Shown: positions 35,049 through 44,340 of the stretch, piece by piece
Numbering within the stretch: the stretch's first letter is position 1
How the letters are laid out: the number at the start of each line of letters is the position of its first letter
NCBI GenBank assembly: GCA_036365455.1
Contig: JAWQUS010000017.1
Coordinates: 4,712,001 to 4,776,000 of the forward strand
DNA: 64,000 bases
Source of the DNA: Macrosoma leucophasiata
Taxonomy: Eukaryota; Arthropoda; Insecta; Lepidoptera; Hedylidae
Direction: 5' to 3'
The notes under the pieces: generated by a model
What the model was told of the DNA's origin: nothing
The model's database searches: none
The model's input: only the letters and a program-made list of their open reading frames with translations
Program-made: the position numbers and the translations under genes

Positions 35049-35165
35049 CTGCCCGATTTGTCAAATCTTTCCTTCACATCTATTGCATTGCTTTATGGTA
35101 GCAGTAGCGCCATCTATTACCAACTATGCTAGTTAGGCAGTTAGGCGTTATGTAATTGTTTGTGC

Positions 35166-35202
35166 AACTCAATTTAAGTATTTTAAATACTTAAATTGAG
35201 TT
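35166..35202. repeat. Perfect AT-rich palindrome
   Basis: AACTCAATTTAAGTATTT and its exact complement are separated by one base (18-bp arms). It begins 8 bp beyond the right flank of the tRNA-related dimer. Confidence 0.8.
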
Positions 35203-35782
35203 TCACATAAATAAAAGTTCAATTGATTTGAAATACTTGCTGTAACATATGGAAACCTATTTGTATCAGATAATAACATTATTTATGGCTCAGTCTCAGA
35301 AGTTATGTTACAGCCTAAACTATAAAGAACATATTAAGCATGAAAACTAGTAGGAACTTTAATTATAGCCTCAAATTATTGACACAAAAGCACAATTGAG
35401 CTTAAAATATGTTATCATCAGAAAAATCACTACAAAACATAATTATATTAATAATATACTTTCCTTCGCTTGTATTACATTCTGTTTTCGTATGTAGTAA
35501 ATCTTCATTGGTAAATATCTTACTACTGTCCTCTTAGCTGGTCTTCTAGTTTTTATTTAGTAAGGGAGTGAGATAGAGTTAGACATTATAAACCTTTAAC
35601 ATCTCTAAAGGCGACATTATCTCCCATGAGGGCTATAGTACATATAGTTTTTTCTGAAAATTGTTCATTTCAGTTTGATAATGAAATTCAAAGCTTTCAT
35701 TTCGGTGGTAGCCGAACACAAATAACGTTACACACTACGGTAGTGTATATCATTGATCAAGAAACCGGAATTTTGAAGCCAT
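35203..35782. other. Unassigned DNA before the RTE
   Basis: This is host flank up to the RTE target site. A frame starting at 35626 runs into the element but its first part is outside the insertion, so it is not a retrotransposon ORF. Confidence 0.5.
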
Positions 35783-35941
35783 ATAATGCTTTCGGGTGTA
35801 AGGGGTCTCAACCAACACCATCGAGACCCAAGCCAACCTCACCTGCACGTGGTGCACCCTGCTACATAACAAACGAGGCTCTGGCGACCTGCCAACACGC
35901 ACTGGACCAGCGTGGCGGGTTATGGTCTAAACCCCCCCAAG

Positions 35942-38521
35942 ATGGAAATGCAGACGAGGAAAAGGCCCCAAGTGCCCGGCGGCTCCAGGAGCAAAACCGG
36001 CGTAGACGGGCGCTGGTCGAGCTCTGGAGCCAGGGGTGCTAAGAATCTCCGGGTGAGTCGCTTCCGTCAAACGACTTCGGCATGCACAACGGAAAACCGA
36101 CGTAGGTTATCACTGGTAACATTCAATACACGCACGTTAAGGACAGACGAGAAAATTGCTGAGCTGGAAGAAGAATTGAACAAGTTGCACTGGGACATCT
36201 TAGGTCTATCTGAAGTCCGTAGAGAGGGAGAGGACACGATAACCCTGAAGTCTGGCAACTTGTTCTACTACCGGGAGGGCAACCAGCAGTCCCAAGGTGG
36301 TGTCGGGTTTATCGTCCACAAGTCTCTCGTTAACAACATTGAATGCATCACGAGTGTGTCGAGTAGGGTCGCGTACCTGATACTCAGAATATCCAAGAGA
36401 TATTCCTTGAAGGTCATCCAGGTCTACGCACCGACCTCGGCACACCCGGACGACGAGGTGGAAGCTATGTATGAGGACATAAGTAGGGCCATACATACTT
36501 CCAAAACGTATTTCACTGTTGTAATGGGAGACTTCAACGCAAAGCTGGGCAAGAGATGCGATAATGAGCTGAGAGTGGGGCAATTTGGATGTGGGAATCG
36601 GAACCCTAGGGGCCAGAGGCTGGCCAATTTTCTGGAGAAGGAGGAACTTTTTATGATGAACTCCTTTTTCAAGAAGCCGCCTCATAGGAAATGGACCTGG
36701 ATGAGCCCAGACGGTTCCACAAAAAATGAGATAGACTTCATTATGACCAACAAGAAACACATATTCAATTATGTCTCCGTGATTCACAGGGTGAAAACCG
36801 GAAGTGATCACCGAATGGTTAGGGGCACATTGAATTTAAACATCAAGATCGAAAGATCTCGTCTAATGAAGTCTACGCTCCGACCTACTATTTCTCACAT
36901 ACAAAACCCCGAGAGCTTTCAGCTCGAATTGAAAAATCGCTTTGCTTGCCTGGAGGATTGCATCTCAGTGGACGATATGAATGACAGGTTGGTAGAAACT
37001 GTCCAGTCGGTGGGGCATAAATACTTTAAAACTCGGCGACGAAATAGACCTCAAAAACTAACCGATCAAACCCTCAACCTTATGGCAGAACGACGCTCAA
37101 TGACACTGCAGACCTCTGATGAAGCTGAAAAATACCGGCAACTTAATAGACAGATCCAACAGTCCTTGCGGCACGATATCAGATCCTTCAACACAAAATG
37201 TGTTGAGGAAACGATAGAGCGAAACAAGGGCTCCAAAGTGTTTGCAAGGGATCTGTCTATTCGACAGAGCCGAATGATGCAGCTGAAGACAGAGGACGGC
37301 AGTTTAGCGTCGACTAAGCCTGAGGTATTGCGGGAGATCGAGAGGTTCTATGGGCAGTTATATACCTCGGTCGCACAACCTGCCTCTGATTTGGTCAGAG
37401 ACCCGAGAGCCAAATTAACCCGACACTATACCGAAGATATCCCGGACATCAGCCTGTACGAGATTAGGATGGCCCTCAAACAGCTTAAGAACAACAAGGC
37501 GCCTGGAGAGGACGGAATCACTACAGAGCTTCTGCAAGCGGGTGGATCACCGTTACTGAAAGTCCTTCAGAAGCTCTTTAATTCCGTCCTATTCGAAGGT
37601 ACTACGCCAGAAGTATGGAACATAGGCGTGGTGGTGCTTTTCTTCAAAAAAGGTGATAAAGCCCTATTGAAGAACTATAGACCCATCTCGCTTCTGAGCC
37701 ATGTCTACAAGCTGTTTTCGAGGGTAATCACGAACCGTCTCGCTCGCAGGTTTGATGACTTCCAGCCTCCCGAACAAGCCGGTTTCCGAAAAGGCTATAG
37801 TACCATAGACCACATACACACGCTGCGGCAGGTTATACAGAAGTCCGAGGAGTATAACCGGCCATTATGCTTAGCGTTCGTGGACTATGAGAAAGCCTTT
37901 GATTCGGTTGAAACATGGGCTGTGCTGCAGTCTTTACAGCGTTGCCACATTGACTATCGGTATATCGAAGTGTTGAAGTGTCTGTATAAAAACGCCACCA
38001 TGTCAGTCCGAGTACAGGACCAATGCACGAGGGCGATTCCTTTGCAGAGGGGAGTAAGACAGGGAGATGTCATCTCACCTCTGCTCTTCACCAATGCAAT
38101 GGAAGACGCCTTCAAGCTCCTGGAATGGCAAGGACTAGGCATCAATATCAACGGCGAATACATCACTCACCTTCGGTTTGCCGACGATATTATAGTCATG
38201 GCAGAGTCGCTGGAAGATCTCAGCACAATGCTCGAAGACCTCAATCGAGTGTCCCAAAGAGTGGGCCTTAAAATGAACATGGATAAGACCAAGGTCATGT
38301 TCAATAACCTTGTATCGCCCACTCCAGTGTCCGTTGGGAACTCGATGCTCGAAGTTGTCGACGACTACGTCTATTTAGGACAAACCATACAACTAGGCAG
38401 GTCGAACTTCGAGAAAGAGGTCATTCGCCGAATCCAACTCGGCTGGGCAGCGTTCGGGAAGTTAAGGAGCGTTTTCTCGTCAAACATCCCGCAGTCCTTG
38501 AAGACGAAAGTCTTTAACTAG
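35942..38521 (+). pseudogene. RTE-1 endonuclease-reverse transcriptase (main part)
   Basis: The frame opens at 35870; its first ATG is at 35942. An APE-type endonuclease comes first (VTFNTRTLR about 36116, LGLSEVRREGE, VVMGDFNAKLGKR, NEIDFIMTN, and the SDHRMV motif at about 36803). The reverse transcriptase follows, with NNKAPGEDGITTELL, KNYRPISLLSHVYK, GFRKGYSTIDHIHTLRQVI, FVDYEKAFDSV, GVRQGDVISPLLF and the catalytic FADD at 38177-38188. Its role is target nicking and cDNA synthesis of its own RNA. A TAG at 38519-38521 stops translation before the conserved C-terminal part, which continues in the same frame to 38944. All catalytic residues lie upstream of the stop, so partial activity cannot be excluded from sequence. 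Confidence 0.9.
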
Positions 38522-38944
38522 TGCGTTTTACCGGTGATGACCTACGGTGCCGAGACGTGGTCTCTCACTATGGGTCTCGTACAAAAGCTCCAAGTCACTC
38601 AGCGGTCAATGGAAAGGGCTATGCTCGGCGTTTCCCTACTGGATCGAATCAGAAATGAGGAGATCCGTAGGCGAACGAAAGTCGCTGACATAGCCAAGCA
38701 GATTTCCAAGCTGAAGTGGCAATGGGCAGGGCACATAGCTCGGCGAACCGATAGCCGCTGGGGCAGAAAGGTTCTCGAGTGGAGACCACGTATCGGCAAA
38801 CGCAGCGTAGGACGTCCACCTGCAAGATGGACCGACGACCTGATCAAGGCTGCAGGTACCCGCTGGATGCACGTCGCTTCCGATCGGTCGGCATGGAGGT
38901 CCTTGGGGGAGGCCTATGTTCAGCAGTGGACGTCTTATGGCTGA
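38522..38944 (+). pseudogene. RTE-1 C-terminal part after the stop
   Basis: This is in the same frame as the upstream ORF: VMTYGAETWSLTMGLVQKLQ, MLGVSLLDRIRNEEIRRRT, LKWQWAGHIARRTDSRWG, VGRPPARWTDDLIKAAGTRW, then TGA at 38942-38944. The GHIARR and GRPPxRWxDD blocks recur in every RTE-1 fragment in the window. The function of this tail is not established to my knowledge. No separate promoter or start is evident, so it is not an independent gene. Confidence 0.85.
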
Positions 38945-39423
38945 TATGATGATGATGATGATGATAATGCTTTCAGTATCAGTGAATGTAATTAACACGA
39001 CGCAAGGGTTTTATGGGATTATCTGCGACCACCGCATGGCTATAGCCAAGAAATAGCGCCGCTGATTGATACACAATCACATATCATATCTGATAGCCCA
39101 TCAAGCCTTTATACATGATTTAGTAAAAACGTGTTTGCAAAGATTCTTAGAAAGTAAAATAAATTATCGATAAAGATAAAGATACATAGGTACATAGAAT
39201 AAGGGGAAATAATAATAATAAGACCTGGTATTGAAAAAAACGGGTAGGCTGTGAGTATTTAACTACAAGCATTCAAGCATACGTTGTGCAAATATCGTTT
39301 TATTTGCAATTTCCAAAAATATATGATAACATGGCGTTAATTTTGTGCAGCATACATATTTTTTTAATTTTCTTCACTTTGGAAATTTACAGAAGTGTAT
39401 ATCTGTCAAGCAATTGATTTTAA

Positions 39424-39510
39424 AAATATGATATACTCAAACAACAAAAATTCAATAAGCCGAATCGGTTCAGCCGTTCTCGAGTTTTGCGTTTATATTT
39501 ATTTAAATAG
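39424..39510 (-). repeat. Helitron-like fragment
   Basis: Contains GAATCGGTTCAGCCGTTCTC then GAGTTTTGCG, the minus-strand counterpart of CTCGAGAACGGCTGGACCGA at about 46092. Short and diverged. Confidence 0.5.
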
Positions 39511-39749
39511 AAGTTTATAAAATTATGTCTATAAATTGCGTTAATAAACTACAATACAGTATCAATAAATTGTACAATGTTTACCAGTTCAGCATCGCTG
39601 ATATCCTGCTGCCGTCATACCTGTAAACGAAGAAAAAAATTATAATAAAATCAACAGTTTACAAGGAGATAAAATATCAGATTTCTTTGCTACAGTAAAA
39701 TTATACCTACCATGAATCGAAAATTATACCATACTTAGTATGGTATAGT

Positions 39750-39955
39750 TTGCGAAGTTTTCAAACTTCGTATTGCCCCAGACTGAAATAATGTGTCAAA
39801 GGTTTGATATATATACGGACTATTTGTATAGGAAGTTGAAATTGTAGTTTTTACTGTTTCCCTTCAATTTCTTCATATTTTCTTACCTTTTTTTGCCAAA
39901 TCGGTCCAGCCGTTCTCGATTATTAGCGAGACTAACGAATTGATTTTTATATATA
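39750..39955 (-). mobile_element. Helitron-like element, 3'-incomplete copy
   Basis: Minus-strand relative of the 46049-46296 Helitron: AAACTTCGTATTGCCCCAGA, AATCGGTCCAGCCGTTCTCG and TTAGCGAGACTAACGAATTG. Its 5' end abuts the next Helitron. The terminal CTAG end is lost. Confidence 0.65.
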
Positions 39956-40184
39956 TCTATACGAATAAATAAAGTTGGAGTGTCTGTTTGTAATATAAAA
40001 ATAACCGCTTTTTACTAAATGCATACGTATGTATACACGGTGCATATACCAAAACAACATTTTTTTACAATTTCTCTGTCTGTCTGTTTGGCGGGGCTAA
40101 TCTTGGGAACGGCTCTACCGATTTTGACGGAACTTTAACTGGCAGATAGCTAATGTGATAAGGAGTAACTAAGGTAGCTTTTAT

Positions 40185-40676
40185 CTCCATACATCCATAC
40201 ATACATACATACCTACATACAAATAAGTAGAATTGGAGTGTATCCGCCTTAGACGGGACTTCCACGGGTAGGTAGCTGATGTAATAAGGAGTAACTTAGG
40301 CTACTTTTATCTCCATACATCCATACATACATACCTACATACAAATAAGTAGAATTGGAGTGTATCCGACTTTGACGGGACTTCCACGGGTAGGTAGCTG
40401 ATGTAATAAAGAGTAACTTAGGCTACTTTTATCTCCATACAACCATACATACATACCTACATACAAATAAGTAGAATTGGAGTGTATCCGAATTTGACGG
40501 GACTTCCACGGGTAGGTAGCTGATGTAATAAAGAGTAACTTAGGCTACTTTTATCTCCATACAACCATACATACATACCTACATACAAATACGTAGAATT
40601 TGAGTGTCTCCGATTTTGACGGGACTTTCACTGGCAGATAGCTGATGTAATAAGGAGTAACTTAGGCTACTTTTAT
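40185..40676 (+). repeat. 122-bp minisatellite, four units
   Basis: Unit starts (CTCCATACA) are at 40185, 40311, 40433 and 40555, giving periods of 126, 122 and 122 bp. The first unit has one extra CATA. Each unit runs through a CATACATAC block, AAGTAGAATTGGAGTGTATC, GACGGGACTTCCACGGGTAG and AACTTAGGCTACTTTTAT. A partial unit precedes the array. Confidence 0.9.
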
Positions 40677-40751
40677 GCTAGCTGCGCCCACGACTTCGTC
40701 TAGGTACAATCATATTTTTTCTCACGTGGACGAAGTCGCGGGCACAGCTAG
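40677..40751. repeat. Inverted Helitron termini (fold-back)
   Basis: GCTAGCTGCGCCCACGACTT..CGTC is complemented by GACGAAGTCGCGGGCACAGC..TAG about 75 bp away. Both halves resemble Helitron 3' ends facing opposite ways. Confidence 0.7.
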
Positions 40752-40886
40752 TATAGATATATAGATAGATTTATATAATGTTTTCTTTTATTTTTTCACC
40801 ACTCTTGACAATAACAAACACATAAAGGATTATAAACACATATTATTTATCCAAATTGGTGCCGTCGTTTGAAAGTTATGCGCTTA

Positions 40887-41387
40887 AGGTGCGTCTACGC
40901 TAGGAGAGCCGAGCACGAGCCGAACACAATTCGTCTAGTGTGGACCAACTTACAATCCTCGAACGAGCGCGCTGCGAGCATTTCGTTCGTGCTCGGCTGC
41001 GTTACGCCTGTTGTCGGTTTTTTGACGAACACAAAGGGATTTTGTTCGCGCTCGCAGTGCGCTCGTGGACGTGTTTAGTGACAGACGTCGGTCGCTCGAG
41101 CCGAGCATCATGGAAACGTGGACCGAAGATACTTGCGTGCATTTAATTGAATTATATCAAAATAATCCATTGATATGGCACCCAAAACATGAGTATTACT
41201 GCAACAGCAGCGGCTACTGCAATATTATTAATATCGTCCATATTCGCCAAGAGCCGCGAACTCACTGCGGAAACAGTGATCGTTGTAGGATCGTTGTACG
41301 TCCACACTTGACGCCGCGAACGACGAAGCCGAGAACGGCTCCGCTTGTGCTTCGCTCGTGCTCGGTTCGTCTAGCGTAGACCCACCT
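40887..41387 (+). mobile_element. PIF/Harbinger-like element, internally deleted
   Basis: A 501-bp element with inverted ends AGGTGCGTCTACGCTAG and CTAGCGTAGACCCACCT; GCCGAGCACGAGC also pairs with GCTCGTGCTCGG. TTA is on both sides (40884-40886 and 41388-41390). It contains the beginning of a MADF-domain ORF (41110 onward). Harbinger elements commonly carry a Myb/SANT/MADF-like second gene, so the TWA duplication and MADF remnant support that superfamily. The transposase is missing. Confidence 0.8.
41110..41199 (+). pseudogene. N-terminal MADF domain remnant
   Basis: From ATG 41110 the frame encodes METWTEDTCVHLIELYQNNP then LIWHPKHEYY. The W-T-E-D..LIELYQNNPLIW pattern matches the first helices of MADF (Myb/SANT-like DNA-binding) domains. 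After about 30 residues the homology stops, though the frame stays open to 41379, so an internal deletion removed the rest. In the parent element this protein would be expected to bind DNA and assist transposition; here it is probably dead. Confidence 0.7.
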
Positions 41388-41390
41388 TTA

Positions 41391-42609
41391 CAAACATTTC
41401 GGAGACTCATTTTTATTATTTATCAAATCAAGTGAAAGAACTCCTACTTCGGCCATACATAAATTATTATTATTGAATCGCAAATACTTACATGTATAAA
41501 GTAATACTCATGTCACCCCATCATATATACCCCATTGACTTAGTACCGGACAGTAAAATTAAAAAAGAAACTGGTTTATCATACATAATTATCGTGAACA
41601 ATGCCATGAAAATGTTAAGAATCCTTACATAATTCTCATTATCTTGACCTAGGCTATTATTTACTTACTTAACATCATTTGAAATCAGATATTTTTTTTG
41701 TTAAGCACGTAGAGACCAGACACAATCGACCCATAGCTGTACTAGAAAAAAAAATCGGAGCTGATTATAAGATGTTGAATGAGATTCTCAGCTTTAAATA
41801 CCCCTTACATTACTCTTTAAAAACTGAATTTTTTGAGCCTGTGATAGTATGGGGTTGCTGTGTATTGTCTCTACAAAAAGATCTATCAAACGACGACCAC
41901 TGTTGGAAGCCGCCACCAAAGGTAAGGATCTCCATATTCGGTGTACATTTTTCTCGATGGGTGACAGACCACATCTTTGTATTTAGTGCCTTTTTCATAT
42001 CGCGGTATGTGTTAGAAATAGCTGTTCACTGCTTATTATACCTACTGTTTCATCAAAACGTCATGTCAAGATATTAGATTTAAAATGTTCTATCATACCA
42101 ATAGTATACGTACTTTAAGTGAACTATTTGATTGATTTTGTATAAGCGTAGAGTTTCCTGACTGTAAAATCGGGAACATTTGCAAACTGCAGGGTTGCCA
42201 CTGATTAATTATTCCAATTGGATAAAATTCAACATATTCACGTATTATAACTTTTTCTTCGACTACAGTGTAGGCAAAAGTCACAGCCCATTATGTGCCA
42301 ATTATAAAAAAATGTTAAATTTCAATAAATCTTAAAGAATACCACTTTCTAAATTGAATATATAATAAGAAATCTCAATCCTCCTGTTCTGTCTGGTCGC
42401 TCGGAATTTATCAAGCTGGTGAAACGAGCGTCCCAAGTTCCACTGTCTGCGAAGTTTTGTAACACAGTTAAATGTCACGCAGTGGTGGATGTCCATAATC
42501 ATCCTTTGATTAACATCTATTGACAAGAATTGTTTGAGGTGTGAATTCTAAAGGCATAAATGTATAAAAGGTATAAATTACATGTGAGAATTGCTATTTG
42601 AAATAATGC
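41391..42609. other. Unassigned DNA with one 132-codon frame
   Basis: A plus-strand frame at 41679-42077 (132 codons) includes TRHNRPIAVLEKKIGADYKM and a hydrophobic end (VFSAFFISRYVLEIAVHCLL). I recognise no domain and cannot tell it from a chance frame or a retroelement relic. Confidence 0.35.
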
Positions 42610-42770
42610 ATTGCACTTTGCCTATGCGACTTTTGTCAACCGTTTTGATCAAGTTTTGACCAATACCAGACTATCAGTGCTTACTTAGGCAGTGTGCAGA
42701 AGAGATAACGCTCTACGAAGTCAAAACTAGCCGATTGGCTTTTTCGTAGGCTCGATGTGCAATATTTCTT
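42610..42770 (+). repeat. Second copy of the GATCAAGTTTTG repeat
   Basis: GTTTTGATCAAGTTTTGACC, AGAGATAACGCTCTACGAAG and TTTTTCGTAGGCTCG match 23030-23150. Just beyond, TCGATGTGCAATATTTCTTG is the inverse of CAAGAAATATTGCACATCGA at about 22047. Confidence 0.65.
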
Positions 42771-43313
42771 GTGAAATTCTCTTGGTTGCTTTAGCTTAGT
42801 AATTGTATCGAACCCAAAAGTATTCTATAGATATTGACTACCTGATAACTGATGCACAAAGCAAGCTTTGTCTTTGAATCCTTTTCACTTCTGTTGTTGT
42901 CATAACATTTTCTTCAACACCCGAATCCCATGTCCATAACCAAACATCAAACGTTTCAACAGACTCGCAACGTTAAATCGAAGTGACCAAGCGCTTTGTT
43001 TATTTACTCTTCCATTTATTTCAACGGCACGAATTTAGGCCGAGGTCGACTGAGCCGCGAGATGGAAAAAAAACATCCAAATTAAATTGTATCAAGCAAA
43101 TGAGGTGAACGAACCGCCTTCCGCGATACTTGAGAAAATTCGAGACAATCGCATTAAGAAACTCGTTCAGGACTAAATCCGGTGATGGTATATAAATTTC
43201 GTTTTAATTGTCCAACCCTTTACGTTACTGTTAGTAATGATCGCGGCTCCGGTTTCTAAATGCTTTTATTGGACACATTCCAGTTATGCCACTTCCCACT
43301 GATGCCAAATGTC

Positions 43314-44095
43314 TCGTTATTCAGCGTGTTTGTGCCGAAGTTTTTGGAGATGATAATCCCGGTTAAGTAACTCTACATTTACATTAAAGTGAACATTGTG
43401 TTGTGACTGCCTCGTTGGCTCAGTGGTCGCAATTGCGATGGTGAAGTCTGAGGTCCTGGGTTCGATCCCCATGTCGGGCAATCTGTTATTAGGTTTTTCT
43501 GTGAGGAAATTCCCAGTAGTATCCCGGAGTCAGGTCGTGCCTCGGAGAGTACGTAAAGCCGTCGGTCCTGCGCCCGATCTCTTTCCGGTCGTGTCGGATT
43601 ACCGTCCCATCGGGCTATGAGAGTGAGGGAATAGTGCACTATAATATCACCCGCGCAGTTGGCTAGTCTCCGTTGAGATTAGCCGCCGTGATCGAAATTC
43701 GGTCTGGAACACACTATTATTAAAGAGAACAAAAATGTATGATCATTATAGTAGTTTGGTCTTTAGTGGAAAACTGACTCGACGTCTTTAATAATTACTC
43801 TTATGGGACAGGCCCAGGTGTGTGGAGGAATCCGTATTATGCATTTGTCATTCGGTATGAATGTAAGGTATATTGTTATTCAGTGTATTTGTGCGGAAGT
43901 TTTTGGAGATGATAATACCGGGTAAATCTATATTTTAATTAAAGAGAATATTTAAAAATCCACGATCATTATAGCAGTTTGGTCTTTAGTAGAAAACCAA
44001 CTCGACGTCTTTAAGAATTACTCTTATGGCCGAGGTGTGTGGAGGAATCCGTATATCCTTTTGTCATTCGGTTTGAAGGTAGGTAAGGTGTTTTG
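43314..44095 (+). repeat. Direct duplication, first copy split by a SINE
   Basis: The unit CGTTATTCAGCGTGTTTGTG..GAAGTTTTTGGAGATGATAA..TTTGTCATTCGG occurs at 43314-43872 and again at 43873-44095. The first copy holds a SINE at 43395-43718; the second does not. The diverged units suggest an old duplication. Confidence 0.85.
43395..43718 (+). mobile_element. tRNA-headed SINE
   Basis: The head has an A box (TTGGCTCAGTGG) and a B box (GGGTTCGATCCCC), so it carries a Pol III promoter. The body contains TCGTGCCTCGGAGAGTACGT then AAAGCCGTCGGTCC, the same core found in the 5S-headed SINE, and the tail is CTATTATT. Flanks ATTAAAGTGAAC (43383-43394) and ATTAAAGAGAAC (43719-43730) differ at one base, and the empty second copy of the local duplication has ATTAAAGAGAAT at 43938-43949. 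Confidence 0.9.
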
Positions 44096-44340
44096 AGTCA
44101 TGTACTAGTAGGTTTGAATAAATGTGTGAATTATGGTCTGTTTCATAGCAGAAATATTATAATTAGATATTACGCACAATAACATCAAGTTAATAACATA
44201 CAAACCTACAATATTGCAGCAATATGAGCCATCGATTACTCAGAGTCATGCACAATGTATGTAATAAAACCTAAACGAGCGTTGCAATAACATTATTAAA
44301 GGTCATATTGTATTATTCCCATTTATAAAATAACAATATT

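Larger units (their letters stand above)
34580..35157 (-). mobile_element. Flanked dimer of a tRNA-related repeat
   Basis: Two essentially identical 243-bp units (34592-34834 and 34897-35139) lie in direct orientation with a 62-bp spacer. The whole array is bracketed by the 12-bp direct repeat CGTTATGTAATT (34580-34591 and 35146-35157). Each unit carries a 76-bp minus-strand tRNA-like segment. A related monomer lies at 25201-25425. The 12-bp repeats look like one target duplication, implying the dimer inserted as one event, or that a monomer was later duplicated between its own flanks. A TRIM-like element with 243-bp terminal repeats is an alternative, since the units can be read TG..CA, but the duplication does not abut those ends. 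Confidence 0.75.
35794..38963 (+). mobile_element. Full-length RTE-type LINE (RTE-1)
   Basis: A 3,170-bp insertion. It begins GGGTGTAAGGGGTCTCAACC, carries one endonuclease-reverse transcriptase frame, and ends in a GATGATGATGATGATGAT-like tail just after the coding region, which is typical of the RTE clade (no poly(A), very short 3' UTR). A perfect 11-bp repeat, ATAATGCTTTC, flanks it (35783-35793 and 38964-38974). The intact duplication, intact catalytic motifs and only one nonsense change indicate a recent insertion. Fragments of the same family lie at 3374, 21469, 55985 and 57324. Confidence 0.93.
39956..40751 (+). mobile_element. Non-autonomous Helitron with expanded interior
   Basis: It starts TCTATACGAATAAATAAAGT after an A and ends GTCGCGGGCACAGCTAG before a T, the A|T insertion rule of Helitrons with TC and CTAG termini. 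CCGATTTTGACGG and GGCAGATAGCT are typical of small lepidopteran Helitrons. The interior has been enlarged by a 122-bp tandem array (40185-40676), and the 3' 75 bp are a fold-back. No Rep/helicase is encoded. Confidence 0.75.

Noticed and set aside
34592..35139. Solo/paired LTRs of a retrovirus-like element
   Set aside because: The 243-bp units can be read TG..CA, but there is no primer-binding site or polypurine tract I can see, and the flanking 12-bp repeat does not abut TG/CA ends.
35626..36042. 138-codon ORF before the RTE polyprotein
   Set aside because: Its first half is host flank outside the target-site duplication, so it is not an element ORF1.
40185..40676. CRISPR array
   Set aside because: Units are contiguous 122-bp tandem repeats without unique spacers, in a eukaryotic Helitron.
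41679..42077. 132-codon plus-strand ORF
   Set aside because: No recognisable domain, no supporting neighbours or splice signals, and flanking DNA full of repeats; listed only in the block description.
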